From Flavobacterium psychrophilum (GTDB lineage Bacteria; Bacteroidota; Bacteroidia; Flavobacteriales; Flavobacteriaceae), in contig CAMBZB010000036.1 of assembly GCA_945872245.1 (NCBI GenBank), forward strand, positions 1 through 21,490: a stretch of 21,490 nucleotides of DNA, written 5' to 3'. The position numbers were made by a program, and so were the translations under genes. Below, piece after piece: positions 6,879-13,926 of this stretch. The stretch's first letter is position 1. Every line of letters begins with the position of its first letter. The notes beneath the pieces are model-generated. The model had not been told where the DNA came from and ran no database searches. It saw only the letters and a program-made list of their open reading frames with translations.

Positions 6879-9491
6879 TTAGAGCTTTTTCGAGTTCATT
6901 TTGAGCACATCAACAAAAGGATGTTTATATTTCTGACCGTAAAGAATTTCATATTCCTTTATGAATTTCTTATATGTACTTTCAGCATTACTATGCTTAC
7001 CCATTAGATTTTGAGCTTTACATTTGAAAAACATAGCTTCTTCGTTTATTGAATCAAAATTAAATACAGAATCAGCCAAGTTAATCATAAAATCTGGTTC
7101 TTCTTCAATAGTGAAACTTTCTCCAAAATTTACCAAAGTATCAACTATTCTATCGGAAATATCAGATTTAAAACTATCCAACCATTCATAATTTAAATTA
7201 AGTAAAAAGGAGCCCTTTTTGGTTATTTTTATTAAATGCTTAATATGCTTTTTATTGATTTCCTTTTTTTTAGTTCCTACAATTTGCATTACTTCAAAAT
7301 AATCATTTTTCAGTATTTTAGGGTCAAATTTAATTTTCCAGTAGCCAGTATCATTTGTTAATTTACAATTACTAACCTCACTCAACAGCCCTTTTAATTT
7401 AGCTATGTTAACAGATTTATTATTTTGAGCACTTTTAGGATCTTTATCATACCATAAGATTTCAATCAATTTATCAGGAGATATTCCTTTATTGTTTTTA
7501 AGGCTATTTAACCATATTAATAAAAATAGCTCTTTTAAAAGTGGTGAAAACTTACTCGTAATATCATTTTGTTTGTGATCTATAATTTGAAAACCTCCAA
7601 AAAATATTATTTGATAATCCACGTCACTGGATATTTGTTCGAAATCAATTTCTTCTACTTTTGAAATAGAATCATTAAATTGGATTGTATCATCTTCATT
7701 CACTTTAACATTAATTCTGGCTTTGTGTTTTTTTGAGTAAAAATACCAAACAACTCCTAATACAAATAGCAACAGAAAGGCTATGTAATAAAGGATATTT
7801 TTAACATTTGTTGTGTCAGATTGAGCTAGGATATCTTTTTTTACTATTGGAGGATATTCAATAGAATATATTTTAAATTGTGTTTGGATTGAATCCGTCA
7901 AAAAAGAGGTGTATGCCAAAAACTTTTTATTCTTTGGAAAATAATATAAAGTTGCAAAAGACTTCACATCTAAAAAATCATAAGGTATTTTGCTTCCTAC
8001 TAATTCCGCTTTAGAATTATCAATATTTCCTTTCAATATTTGTAAATAACCTTTAGATTTTGTTTTATCCGAAATTAAGGCAAAAAAATCTCTATTTTTT
8101 TTATCAATCCATATATTGTTACCCACAATCATATGTTCTAATACGTGTGGTATTTCAAATTTTTTTATGAATTTTTTTTCCTTAATAGCATACCCCAATA
8201 AATCAAAATAGCTTTTTGGATTTACTAATTGACTTCCTGAGTCACTTCCATAGCCCCCCAACATATAAATAGTATCGTTAAGCTCCCCTATTCCAGCCAA
8301 ATATCTAGGATGGAATAGGGAGGCGTTTGTTTTTAAAACTTCAGAAAAACCTTGTTTTAAATTAATACGCCTAACTTCATTGTTATAGGTATATTGGCCA
8401 TAACCCCCAAAAGTATATATAGAATTATCAACCATACTATAAATACTATTATGATGTTGGTATCTTTGTTTATGTTTTTCTCTAGTAAAAACAGCTTCAT
8501 TTTCCCAAACTCCTGTTTGAATGTTTAATTTAGAAACTACATTTCTATCAATTAAATAACAATATATTTGTTTGTCTTGATAGTTATAAACAGCCCTGTG
8601 ATCTGAAGTTAAATAAATGGGAGGATTTTTATATTTAATTGTTATTGGTTCATTCTTTTCAATATTATATAACAATAATTCTTTATTTCTAAGTAAATAA
8701 AGAACGTCATTAACAGTATCAGCTGTTATTAATTGAGTCCCGTCCAACTTATTTTCAAAAACCTTTTCCCATTCTTGATGTCTATATAGTATCCAATTGG
8801 AATGGGTTACAATCGCTTTATTTTCACTAAAATTATCATGAGCAAAATTTCCGTTAATTTCATTTAAAGGATAGTGAGACTTAAGTTTTTTATTAACATA
8901 TAATTTGATGTCTCGAATACTCATATCTGGCACATCTGTAGAGGCAAACTGCCCATAATTATTAGCCCCAAAAATAACTTTAAACGAGTCTGTATTTTTA
9001 AAACTTATATTTTTTTTAAGTACCGTAGCGTCTTGAATCGAAAACAACAACGTTTTTTGGATTAACGAAAACTTCAACCCTAACTTAATCCATTTATTCT
9101 TATTAAATTTAGTATTAACAATTGGAACTACAGTTTTAGTAGTACCAATTATAATATTTAAACTTCTAACCGTACTATTTGATGTAGCATTGTTGGAAAT
9201 AATTAAATCAATATTTTGATTTTTATCATTAATTACTCTTAATACATACCCAAATAAACGTTTTTGCATCAAATCAATTTTAATATCGAATGTGATATTA
9301 AATTCATCTTTAAAAGTCTCAAATCCGTTTGGTGTTAAATTAAGACCTGTTCTTTCGTCAAGAGAGTAATTCTGTCCATTGAATACTAAACCATAGTCTT
9401 GAGATAAAGCCGTATAAGAGTTAAGGCTAAATAGTAAAACTAATAAACCTAACCTATAATAACGATTTGAATTTCTTAATATAATATACAT
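6879..9491 (-). CDS. Membrane-spanning one-component regulator: LamG-like, Kelch propeller, TM, SARP-like winged helix
   Basis: 870 residues from ATG 9491. Order: signal peptide 1-31 (LGLLVLLFSLNSYTALSQ); LamG/concanavalin-like domain about 35-225; beta-propeller about 240-550 with Kelch-like blades (SIYTFGGYGQYTYNNEVRRI, DTIYMLGGYGSD); one membrane helix about 563-585 (YYIAFLLLFVLGVVWYFYSK); cytoplasmic winged helix about 623-738 of SARP/OmpR type (IIFFGGFQI, FSPLLKELFLLIWL, KLIEILWYD, SVNIAKLKGLL, DTGYWKIKF); helical TPR/BTAD-like tail to 870. There is no kinase, receiver or TonB-type domain. The topology suggests an envelope sensor that acts directly on DNA from the membrane. It sits among the glycan-active genes and is the best candidate to bind the triple ATTAAT sites; no such site precedes its own gene. 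DNA fragments of this gene recur at 1569-1690 and 4349-4380. Confidence 0.87.
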   Translation of the reverse strand: MYIILRNSNRYYRLGLLVLLFSLNSYTALSQDYGLVFNGQNYSLDERTGLNLTPNGFETFKDEFNITFDIKIDLMQKRLFGYVLRVINDKNQNIDLIISNNATSNSTVRSLNIIIGTTKTVVPIVNTKFNKNKWIKLGLKFSLIQKTLLFSIQDATVLKKNISFKNTDSFKVIFGANNYGQFASTDVPDMSIRDIKLYVNKKLKSHYPLNEINGNFAHDNFSENKAIVTHSNWILYRHQEWEKVFENKLDGTQLITADTVNDVLYLLRNKELLLYNIEKNEPITIKYKNPPIYLTSDHRAVYNYQDKQIYCYLIDRNVVSKLNIQTGVWENEAVFTREKHKQRYQHHNSIYSMVDNSIYTFGGYGQYTYNNEVRRINLKQGFSEVLKTNASLFHPRYLAGIGELNDTIYMLGGYGSDSGSQLVNPKSYFDLLGYAIKEKKFIKKFEIPHVLEHMIVGNNIWIDKKNRDFFALISDKTKSKGYLQILKGNIDNSKAELVGSKIPYDFLDVKSFATLYYFPKNKKFLAYTSFLTDSIQTQFKIYSIEYPPIVKKDILAQSDTTNVKNILYYIAFLLLFVLGVVWYFYSKKHKARINVKVNEDDTIQFNDSISKVEEIDFEQISSDVDYQIIFFGGFQIIDHKQNDITSKFSPLLKELFLLIWLNSLKNNKGISPDKLIEILWYDKDPKSAQNNKSVNIAKLKGLLSEVSNCKLTNDTGYWKIKFDPKILKNDYFEVMQIVGTKKKEINKKHIKHLIKITKKGSFLLNLNYEWLDSFKSDISDRIVDTLVNFGESFTIEEEPDFMINLADSVFNFDSINEEAMFFKCKAQNLMGKHSNAESTYKKFIKEYEILYGQKYKHPFVDVLKMNSKKL

Positions 9492-9691
9492 AATGTTTTT
9501 TCCATATTAATTTTTGGATTTCTGCAAAACTCCTTTTTTAAATACAAAATCCAAGTAAAATAGTATAGTTTTTTTGTTAATCGGATAAAATTAGAATTAA
9601 CTTTTGAAAAACTTTATAAAAAAGCAAATTTAATCTATTTTTTTTAAAAAAATCAATAATTGCTATTTTACTAAAATCTAAGATCAGTTAT
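9492..9691. other. Upstream region of the regulator gene
   Basis: AT-rich 200 bp containing a single isolated ATTAAT but no 11-bp-spaced series, so no sign of autoregulation through the shared operator. No coding potential is evident. Confidence 0.5.
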
Positions 9692-9855
9692 TTATTGATA
9701 CCCAACTTCAATAGTGGATATGCTAACTTTACATAGAACAGGAGAAAATTCAGCACCACTATTATCATTTTTTCTAATTTGCCAGATTATTTTGCTCTCA
9801 GCTGAACGAATCCCATAATAATTACCACAAAGGCAAGTAAACCTATTTGTTTCAT
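9692..9855 (-). pseudogene. N-terminal remnant of a secreted carbohydrate-active enzyme
   Basis: Starting 11 bp after the ROK stop, ATG 9855 opens a perfect signal peptide (MKQIGLLAFVVIIMGFVQLR, then A) that hits TAA after 22 codons. Shifting the frame restores KIIWQIRKNDNSGAEFSPV, which resembles the start of the mature region in many secreted Bacteroidota polysaccharide lyases and glycosidases (an IWQIG.xDNS.AEF pattern). That frame ends at 9692. A two-base deletion at the signal-peptide junction plus loss of everything downstream explains it. It implies the ROK operon once continued into a secreted enzyme. The enzyme class is uncertain. Confidence 0.6.
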
Positions 9856-9866
9856 TTTATGTTACC

Positions 9867-10997
9867 CTATAAGTCTTTCTTATTGGAGTATAGAAAATCC
9901 AAAGAATCTAGTTTATACAATGCAAATGCATATGCTCCTATCGAAATAGCCTTTTCTGCACCTACTTTTGAAACAAGTACACCTGTTTTTCTTTCGGACT
10001 CATAAGGTATTTTTTTATCGGTTCCCGGAACAGTGATTTGAACCGTATTACCGATTACAAATTCTCTAAATTGATCCTCGTCGGTTAAATCATACGCTTT
10101 CACCTGTAAGCGTGGAAATGTATCACCTTTATTATTTTTAAGTGTACTATTTAATTCGGAAACCATAGCCGGAATAATGTATTTATAGGCACCGGATAAT
10201 CCCCCGCCAACAACAATAAGTCCATCAATAGTTGTAATTGCATGACTAATAGCATCACCCGCCATTTCGCCTAATTCTGAAAATGCTTTTCTGGCAGCTT
10301 CTTGATTACCTGTAACCGTTCCTTCTGCAATTTCGAAAATAGTACTAGGCTCTAAATCTCTTTCATCGCCTGATAATTTTCTATAAACATTTTTAATGGC
10401 TGTGATGCTCACGCTAGTTTCAACAATATTATCCGGAAATTTTTTATTTCGAAAACACCAAATATCACCACCACAACCATTATCGCCAACCAACAATTCT
10501 TTATTAATTACTGCGCCACCTCCAAAACCGGTTCCTAATGTTACACCTAAAAGATTTTTGTATCGTTTGGAACTGCCACTTTGCTCCAATTTCTTGTTTA
10601 TTTCAGGCAATGCACCAACAAGAGCTTCCCCATAAGCAAATAAGCTACCGTCATTGTTTATAAAAACCGGAATACCAAACTCATTTTCCAACATAGGACC
10701 CAAAGCTATACCGCCTCTAAAAGAGGGGAAATTAGGTAAGTCACCAATAATCCCCTTTTCATAATCAGCAGGACCCGGAAATGCAAAACTGATGGCAACC
10801 GGCGACGATTTCAATTTAGAAATTACTTCATGAAATCCTTTTTTAAGCGTTTTCACACATAACTCTAAATTATCGGCTTGTGAAGGATACCTAATAGGTT
10901 CGACCACTTCAATATTGCCTTGAATAGCAGAGAATACAAAATTAGTACCACCAGCATCTAGAGTTACCACTATCCTATTATCAAAATTATAATTCAT
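9867..10997 (-). CDS. ROK-family sugar kinase
   Basis: 376 residues. Motifs of the ROK/ASKHA fold are present: phosphate-1 loop VVTLDAGGTNF (about 11-20), AISFAFPGPADYEKG (about 68-82), catalytic-base region FINNDGSLFAYGEALVGA, GVTLGTGFGGGAV, and the adenosine loop GLIVVGGGLSGA (about 260-271). The protein is longer than a typical 300-residue ROK kinase. The Zn-binding signature CxCGxxGCxE is missing; the region reads DNGCGGDIWCFRNKKF instead, so it belongs to a divergent zinc-less group. It probably phosphorylates a monosaccharide released by the neighbouring enzymes, in the cytoplasm; which sugar is unknown. Its start overlaps the stop of a transporter remnant, indicating an ancestral transporter-kinase operon. 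No triple ATTAAT operator precedes it. Confidence 0.88.
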   Translation of the reverse strand: MNYNFDNRIVVTLDAGGTNFVFSAIQGNIEVVEPIRYPSQADNLELCVKTLKKGFHEVISKLKSSPVAISFAFPGPADYEKGIIGDLPNFPSFRGGIALGPMLENEFGIPVFINNDGSLFAYGEALVGALPEINKKLEQSGSSKRYKNLLGVTLGTGFGGGAVINKELLVGDNGCGGDIWCFRNKKFPDNIVETSVSITAIKNVYRKLSGDERDLEPSTIFEIAEGTVTGNQEAARKAFSELGEMAGDAISHAITTIDGLIVVGGGLSGAYKYIIPAMVSELNSTLKNNKGDTFPRLQVKAYDLTDEDQFREFVIGNTVQITVPGTDKKIPYESERKTGVLVSKVGAEKAISIGAYAFALYKLDSLDFLYSNKKDL

Positions 10998-11099
10998 TTT
11001 CTATATTATTTTTAGGTTTATTCATTAATCCAATCATTACTATTACGATACCACAGCCAAATAATTATGCTGAACCCCTTTTTTAAACAAATTATTCAA
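10987..11099 (-). pseudogene. C-terminal remnant of a membrane transporter
   Basis: The minus strand reads LFGCGIVIVMIGLMNKPKNN, then IENEL and stop at 10987-10989: a last membrane helix followed by a short charged tail, as in many sugar permeases. One frame over, directly upstream (about 11065-11099), LNNLFKKGVQHNY looks like the preceding segment, so there is a frameshift. The stop overlaps the ROK ATG by 11 nt, typical of translational coupling. Everything further upstream is gone and is replaced by the G+C-richer segment. Confidence 0.5.
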
Positions 11100-11253
11100 C
11101 TAAACTAAGATAGTTTTTTTCGGTTTCTCGGCTAAAATTGGAAATAACTTCGACAGCAATTCCCTGTTGGCTCATAAGCTCTACCTTTGCCGAAACCTCT
11201 TCACTTGCGGACATCAGGAATTGATCGATTTTGCGCCAGTTTAAGTGCTGCAT
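11092..11253 (-). CDS. Small 53-residue ORF directly after the glycosidase gene, unknown or truncated
   Basis: ATG 11253 lies 3 nt after the glycosidase TAG, so translational coupling is plausible. It encodes a soluble, helical-looking peptide (MQHLNWRKIDQFLMSASEEV, later QQGIAVEVISNF). No family is recognised. It ends at the apparent right-to-left border between the G+C-richer segment and native DNA (the transporter remnant begins near 11099), so it may be the N-terminal stub of a gene cut off at that junction rather than a complete protein. Confidence 0.45.
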   Translation of the reverse strand: MQHLNWRKIDQFLMSASEEVSAKVELMSQQGIAVEVISNFSRETEKNYLSLVE

Positions 11254-11256
11254 TTG

Positions 11257-12561
11257 CTACTTCTTCTCTTTATGATTCAGGTTTTCGAACATTGCAATGG
11301 CAGCATAAAGCACTCCGGCTTCGCCACGGAATGTACCTGAGCCACGGGGTTTGTTATCCACCGAATACCATTCATAAAATCCATTGTTGTCTTTCACACG
11401 TTTTAACATCGGTTGAACTTGTTCATAAGCTTCCTGAACAAATCCGTACCTGATCAACTGCTGAATCATCCGGCCACCAAACCAGGTCCAGTCGCCGCCG
11501 TTTTGGTAACTATACTCCTGAGTCATTATTTTGTTAACAAAAAGACCTTTGGCATAAGGAGGATAGAGTGTCAGTCCGATACTTGCCGCTCCGGCTAGTT
11601 TTACACGTTTAATCATTTCGTCGAGCGAAATCTTAATCTCTTTGTTACTAAGTAATCCGGCTTCGATGGCAATAGCCGTTCCGCCAAAATAATAGATTTC
11701 ACTTTCATTGAAATCGGCAGGAAAGGGAGAGCCTTTTTCGAGATAGATATGGGGAATAAATTTTTGTTTTTCACTATCCCAAAGGTGTTTCCGGCAATTC
11801 TGAGCAATACTTTCCTTTATCGGATTCCATTTCTGTTTAGTCGAAGGAATCATCTCCGTAAGATTGTTCAAGGCGATTACCAACATGGCATTGTCGTAAA
11901 TATCGATGGCCTTGTGGGTATTGTTATCCAGAACAACTCCCCAGCCGTGTTCGGGTTGCACATCACCCCAGTCGGCGGTAGTAGCACCAATTATGAGGCC
12001 ATACTGCTTATTAAAACGGTGTTGCATCAGGAAATCTATGGCCCATTCGAGGCGTTCGGCAACGGTTTTTTCACCTACTTTTCCAGCCAGGATTGAATTG
12101 TCGCCGGTAAGTTGAATGTATTTGTAAACCGCCTGTACCAGAGAGCTTTCCTGGTCTGTTTCCACAGTGTTTTTGTGACCAGCATAGCGCGTTTCAAGTT
12201 TTGAATAAGAGAAATCGTAAGCAACTTTGCCCACTTTTTCTATTGGGGTAAATCCATCTATGATATTACCGTCCTCCCCCTGCATCCTGCAAAATACCAG
12301 CAGTTTTTCCTTCAAATCTTCTTTTGGAAAAACCTGGGCGGCCAGTTCAATAAACGTGTTGTAATCACGGATCCACACTTCGCGGTAACCATCGCCGGCA
12401 TTAAACCCGGTTTTCATCACCTCCAGTGCTTTTGATTTTACAAACGGGATATACTCATTTTTTGCGATCTGATTAGCAAGCGCTCTTTTTGCTTTTTTAG
12501 AATTCTGGGCTACACACGAAAATGCCAGCAATAGCAATATAAGCGGATAGTAGTTTTTCAT
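11257..12561 (-). CDS. Secreted (alpha/alpha)6-barrel glycosidase, GH63/MGH1-like
   Basis: 434 residues with signal peptide MKNYYPLILLLLAFSCVAQN; the cysteine context (AFSC) is a weak lipobox, so type I cleavage or lipidation are both possible. The body looks like a six-hairpin barrel: GYREVWIRDYNTFIELA near residue 58, GNIIDGF, ETDQESSLVQAVYKYIQLTG, GATTADWGDV, YDNAMLVIALNNL, YSYQNGGDWTWFGGRM near 370 and SGTFRGEAGVLYAAI near 408. Related families (GH63, mannosylglycerate hydrolase-like, debranching-type) invert alpha-glycosidic bonds; D/E residues in WIRD, ADWGD and GGDW are candidate catalytic or substrate contacts. Base use stands out: the 60 bases from 12361 hold 31 G/C, versus 17 in the 60 from 8101 in the regulator, so transfer from a G+C-richer Bacteroidota is likely. 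It has a three-repeat promoter about 200 bp upstream (12758-12803). Confidence 0.85.
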   Translation of the reverse strand: MKNYYPLILLLLAFSCVAQNSKKAKRALANQIAKNEYIPFVKSKALEVMKTGFNAGDGYREVWIRDYNTFIELAAQVFPKEDLKEKLLVFCRMQGEDGNIIDGFTPIEKVGKVAYDFSYSKLETRYAGHKNTVETDQESSLVQAVYKYIQLTGDNSILAGKVGEKTVAERLEWAIDFLMQHRFNKQYGLIIGATTADWGDVQPEHGWGVVLDNNTHKAIDIYDNAMLVIALNNLTEMIPSTKQKWNPIKESIAQNCRKHLWDSEKQKFIPHIYLEKGSPFPADFNESEIYYFGGTAIAIEAGLLSNKEIKISLDEMIKRVKLAGAASIGLTLYPPYAKGLFVNKIMTQEYSYQNGGDWTWFGGRMIQQLIRYGFVQEAYEQVQPMLKRVKDNNGFYEWYSVDNKPRGSGTFRGEAGVLYAAIAMFENLNHKEKK

Positions 12562-12757
12562 TTTTCTTAGTTGTTTTTCTTAAATAAGTTGGTTATCCGC
12601 CATTGTTAATTAGATTAATATTGTTATATATGTAGTGAATCCATAAGGATATTAAGCATTGCAAAAGCAAATCAACAAAAATGAAACTACATTCAATGAA
12701 TGTTAGAACATCAAAAATACCCAGTCTAAACTTTTTTAATTATATAGTAATGTATCG

Positions 12758-12803
12758 CAATATTATTCTAGTAGAGTTAATAATGCATTAATAAACCATT
12801 AAT
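12758..12803 (-). promoter_or_regulatory. Triple ATTAAT operator plus -7-like box, copy 4
   Basis: On the minus strand: ATTAAT at 12803-12798, ATTAAT at 12792-12787, ATTAAC at 12781-12776, then 10 bp, then TAATATTG at 12765-12758 (one mismatch from TAnnTTTG). A start about 7 nt further gives a leader of about 190 nt before ATG 12561. Within the leader an AT-rich native-looking stretch includes the palindrome ACATTCAATGAATGT (12689-12703). Confidence 0.72.
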
Positions 12804-12827
12804 ACAAAAAAAATATTCAATAATAAA

Positions 12828-13108
12828 TCATTGCCATCCGATAGTCAAAAATAAAAAGTTTATAAAAGCGGAAGCGATTTTGCCAAAGATATGAATCAAC
12901 AGTCCTTTTGCAGACCTCACTTTACTGGCTTTTTGAATATCTGTTTTTTGAATTAGCCAATTAAATAATCCCTCAATAAGTTGTCTAACTCTTGTTACCG
13001 CTTTTGAAAACAAGTCATTTGTAGCTTTATTTGCTTCGCCTTTTCGAGCCTTGTTCTAGAGTCTTGACACTGCCCTTTGATACCTTTGACAGGTGTTATC
13101 ATAATTAG
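12828..13108 (-). pseudogene. IS982-family transposase C-terminal remnant
   Basis: The last 61 codons (from 13013) read FSKAVTRVRQLIEGLFNWLI, QKTDIQKASKVRSAKGLLIH and IFGKIASAFINFLF, the characteristic IS982 transposase C-terminus. The frame extends back as NKARKGEANKATNDL to a stop, and after a frameshift LIMITPVKGIKGQCQ (13108 down to about 13064) supplies the preceding IS982 segment. The N-terminal two thirds and the inverted repeats are absent. Its broken end abuts the recombinase remnant at about 13109. Confidence 0.8.
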
Positions 13109-13643
13109 GTTTTTTTCTTGCTCAAATTCAGAAAAAATAATAGATGATCAGATGTCTAACCTTTCGGAGAAAAGGAGACTTGCTTCGACGGAATTAAATG
13201 AGTTGAAAACAAGTTATGATAAAATGGAATATCGGTATGCAATTAATGAAATTTCTAAAGATATTTTTGAAAGAAAAAGCCAAAAAATTAATGATGCAAT
13301 AATCCAAAAAAAAAAAGAATTGGATTATTTGCCAACAAAAATATCGAACCATGAAAAAGCAATTAATTTCTTCTTAAAAATAGCCCAAAACCCCAGTAAA
13401 TTCTATGACTCACTGGATTATAACAAAAAAAGAAAGTTCCAAAATTTGTTGTTTCCTGAAGGGTTTCATTATTCAATCATAAATAAAAAATATCGAACCT
13501 CAAAAACCAATGCTTTGTTCGGGTTAACTAAAATTTTATCAGCGTATTACGATGTTAAAAAACAAAAAACCCATCCTCAAAAATGGGATGGGTCCTCTTT
13601 AGTAGCGGGAACAGGACTCGAACCTGTGACCTTCGGGTTATGA
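13109..13643 (+). pseudogene. C-terminal remnant of a large serine recombinase, frame running into the tRNA gene
   Basis: The open frame encodes a long coiled coil (SNLSEKRRLASTELNELKTS, IFERKSQKINDAIIQKKKEL) followed by KAINFFLKIAQNPSKFYDSL, RKFQNLLFPEGFHYSI and GLTKILSAYYDVKKQK, the layout of the C-terminal end of large serine (resolvase/invertase-type) recombinases. The catalytic N-domain, the recombinase domain and the zinc ribbon are missing. The first codons of the open frame (13077-13108) come from the IS982 remnant on the other strand. The end (SLVAGTGLEPVTFGL) is merely the antisense of the tRNA-fMet gene and its terminator, so the natural stop is lost or never existed. It is probably non-functional. 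Confidence 0.7.
13562..13593 (-). terminator. Terminator of the tRNA-fMet transcript
   Basis: On the minus strand, ACCCATCC (13593-13586) pairs with GGATGGGT (13576-13569) and is followed by TTTTTTG. It lies 9 nt after the tRNA 3' end and is a classic intrinsic terminator. Confidence 0.85.
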
Positions 13644-13675
13644 GCCCGACGAGCTGCCTACTGCTCTATCCCGCG
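13603..13675 (-). tRNA. Initiator tRNA-fMet (anticodon CAT)
   Basis: 73 nt, full cloverleaf, CCA not encoded. Acceptor arms CGCGGGA/TCCCGCT, D stem GAGC/GCTC, anticodon stem TCGGG/CCCGA around loop CTCATAA, T stem ACAGG/CCTGT with loop TTCGAGT. Initiator hallmarks are all visible: no Watson-Crick pair at 1-72 (C against U), three G:C pairs at the base of the anticodon stem, and A11:U24 in the D stem. Transcribed from the perfect promoter at 13688-13717. Confidence 0.96.
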
Positions 13676-13687
13676 TTGTTTCGGGTG

Positions 13688-13717
13688 CAAATATAAGGCG
13701 AATTTCGCCAAATACAA
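13688..13717 (-). promoter_or_regulatory. Bacteroidota-type promoter of tRNA-fMet
   Basis: On the minus strand TTG (13717-13715), 19 bp, TATATTTG (13695-13688), a perfect match to TTG-N19-TAnnTTTG. The -7 box ends 12 bp before the mature tRNA 5' end. The spacer contains the palindrome GGCGAATTTCGCC. This promoter is a useful internal reference for judging the weaker boxes elsewhere in the window. Confidence 0.9.
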
Positions 13718-13926
13718 GTGATTTATCAAAAATTATCAAAATTTTATGTATTGAACTGATGGGGATGCTTTTATAAAAATAAAAAATATTTTTAATCCAA
13801 CAACGATATCCCATTCTAATATTATTAACAACAATCCCATTTCAGTGCTAAAAAAAGAGATTTATAAAACCTTATTTAGGACTACTAGACTATTTCTTCG
13901 TTCAACAGTTTAAATGGTTATGCATA
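13718..13926. other. Intergenic stretch between tRNA promoter and LRR terminator
   Basis: Very AT-rich; I see no reading frame, repeat or hairpin that I can support. Confidence 0.5.

Noticed and set aside
9505..9510. ATTAAT upstream of the regulator gene as a possible autoregulatory site
   Set aside because: It is isolated; there is no second or third hexamer at 11-bp spacing and no -7 box 10 bp away.
11024..11041. ATTAAT plus ATTACT upstream of the ROK gene as a fifth operator
   Set aside because: The spacing is 12 bp, the second unit is imperfect and no third unit or box follows; the region is better explained as the transporter remnant.
10396..12115. Several overlapping frames opposite the ROK and glycosidase genes
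   Set aside because: They follow from the higher G+C of the glycosidase gene and have no recognisable protein features.
13077..13643. An intact 188-residue recombinase protein
   Set aside because: The first codons come from the IS982 remnant and the last from the antisense of the tRNA gene; only the middle is recombinase, without catalytic domains.
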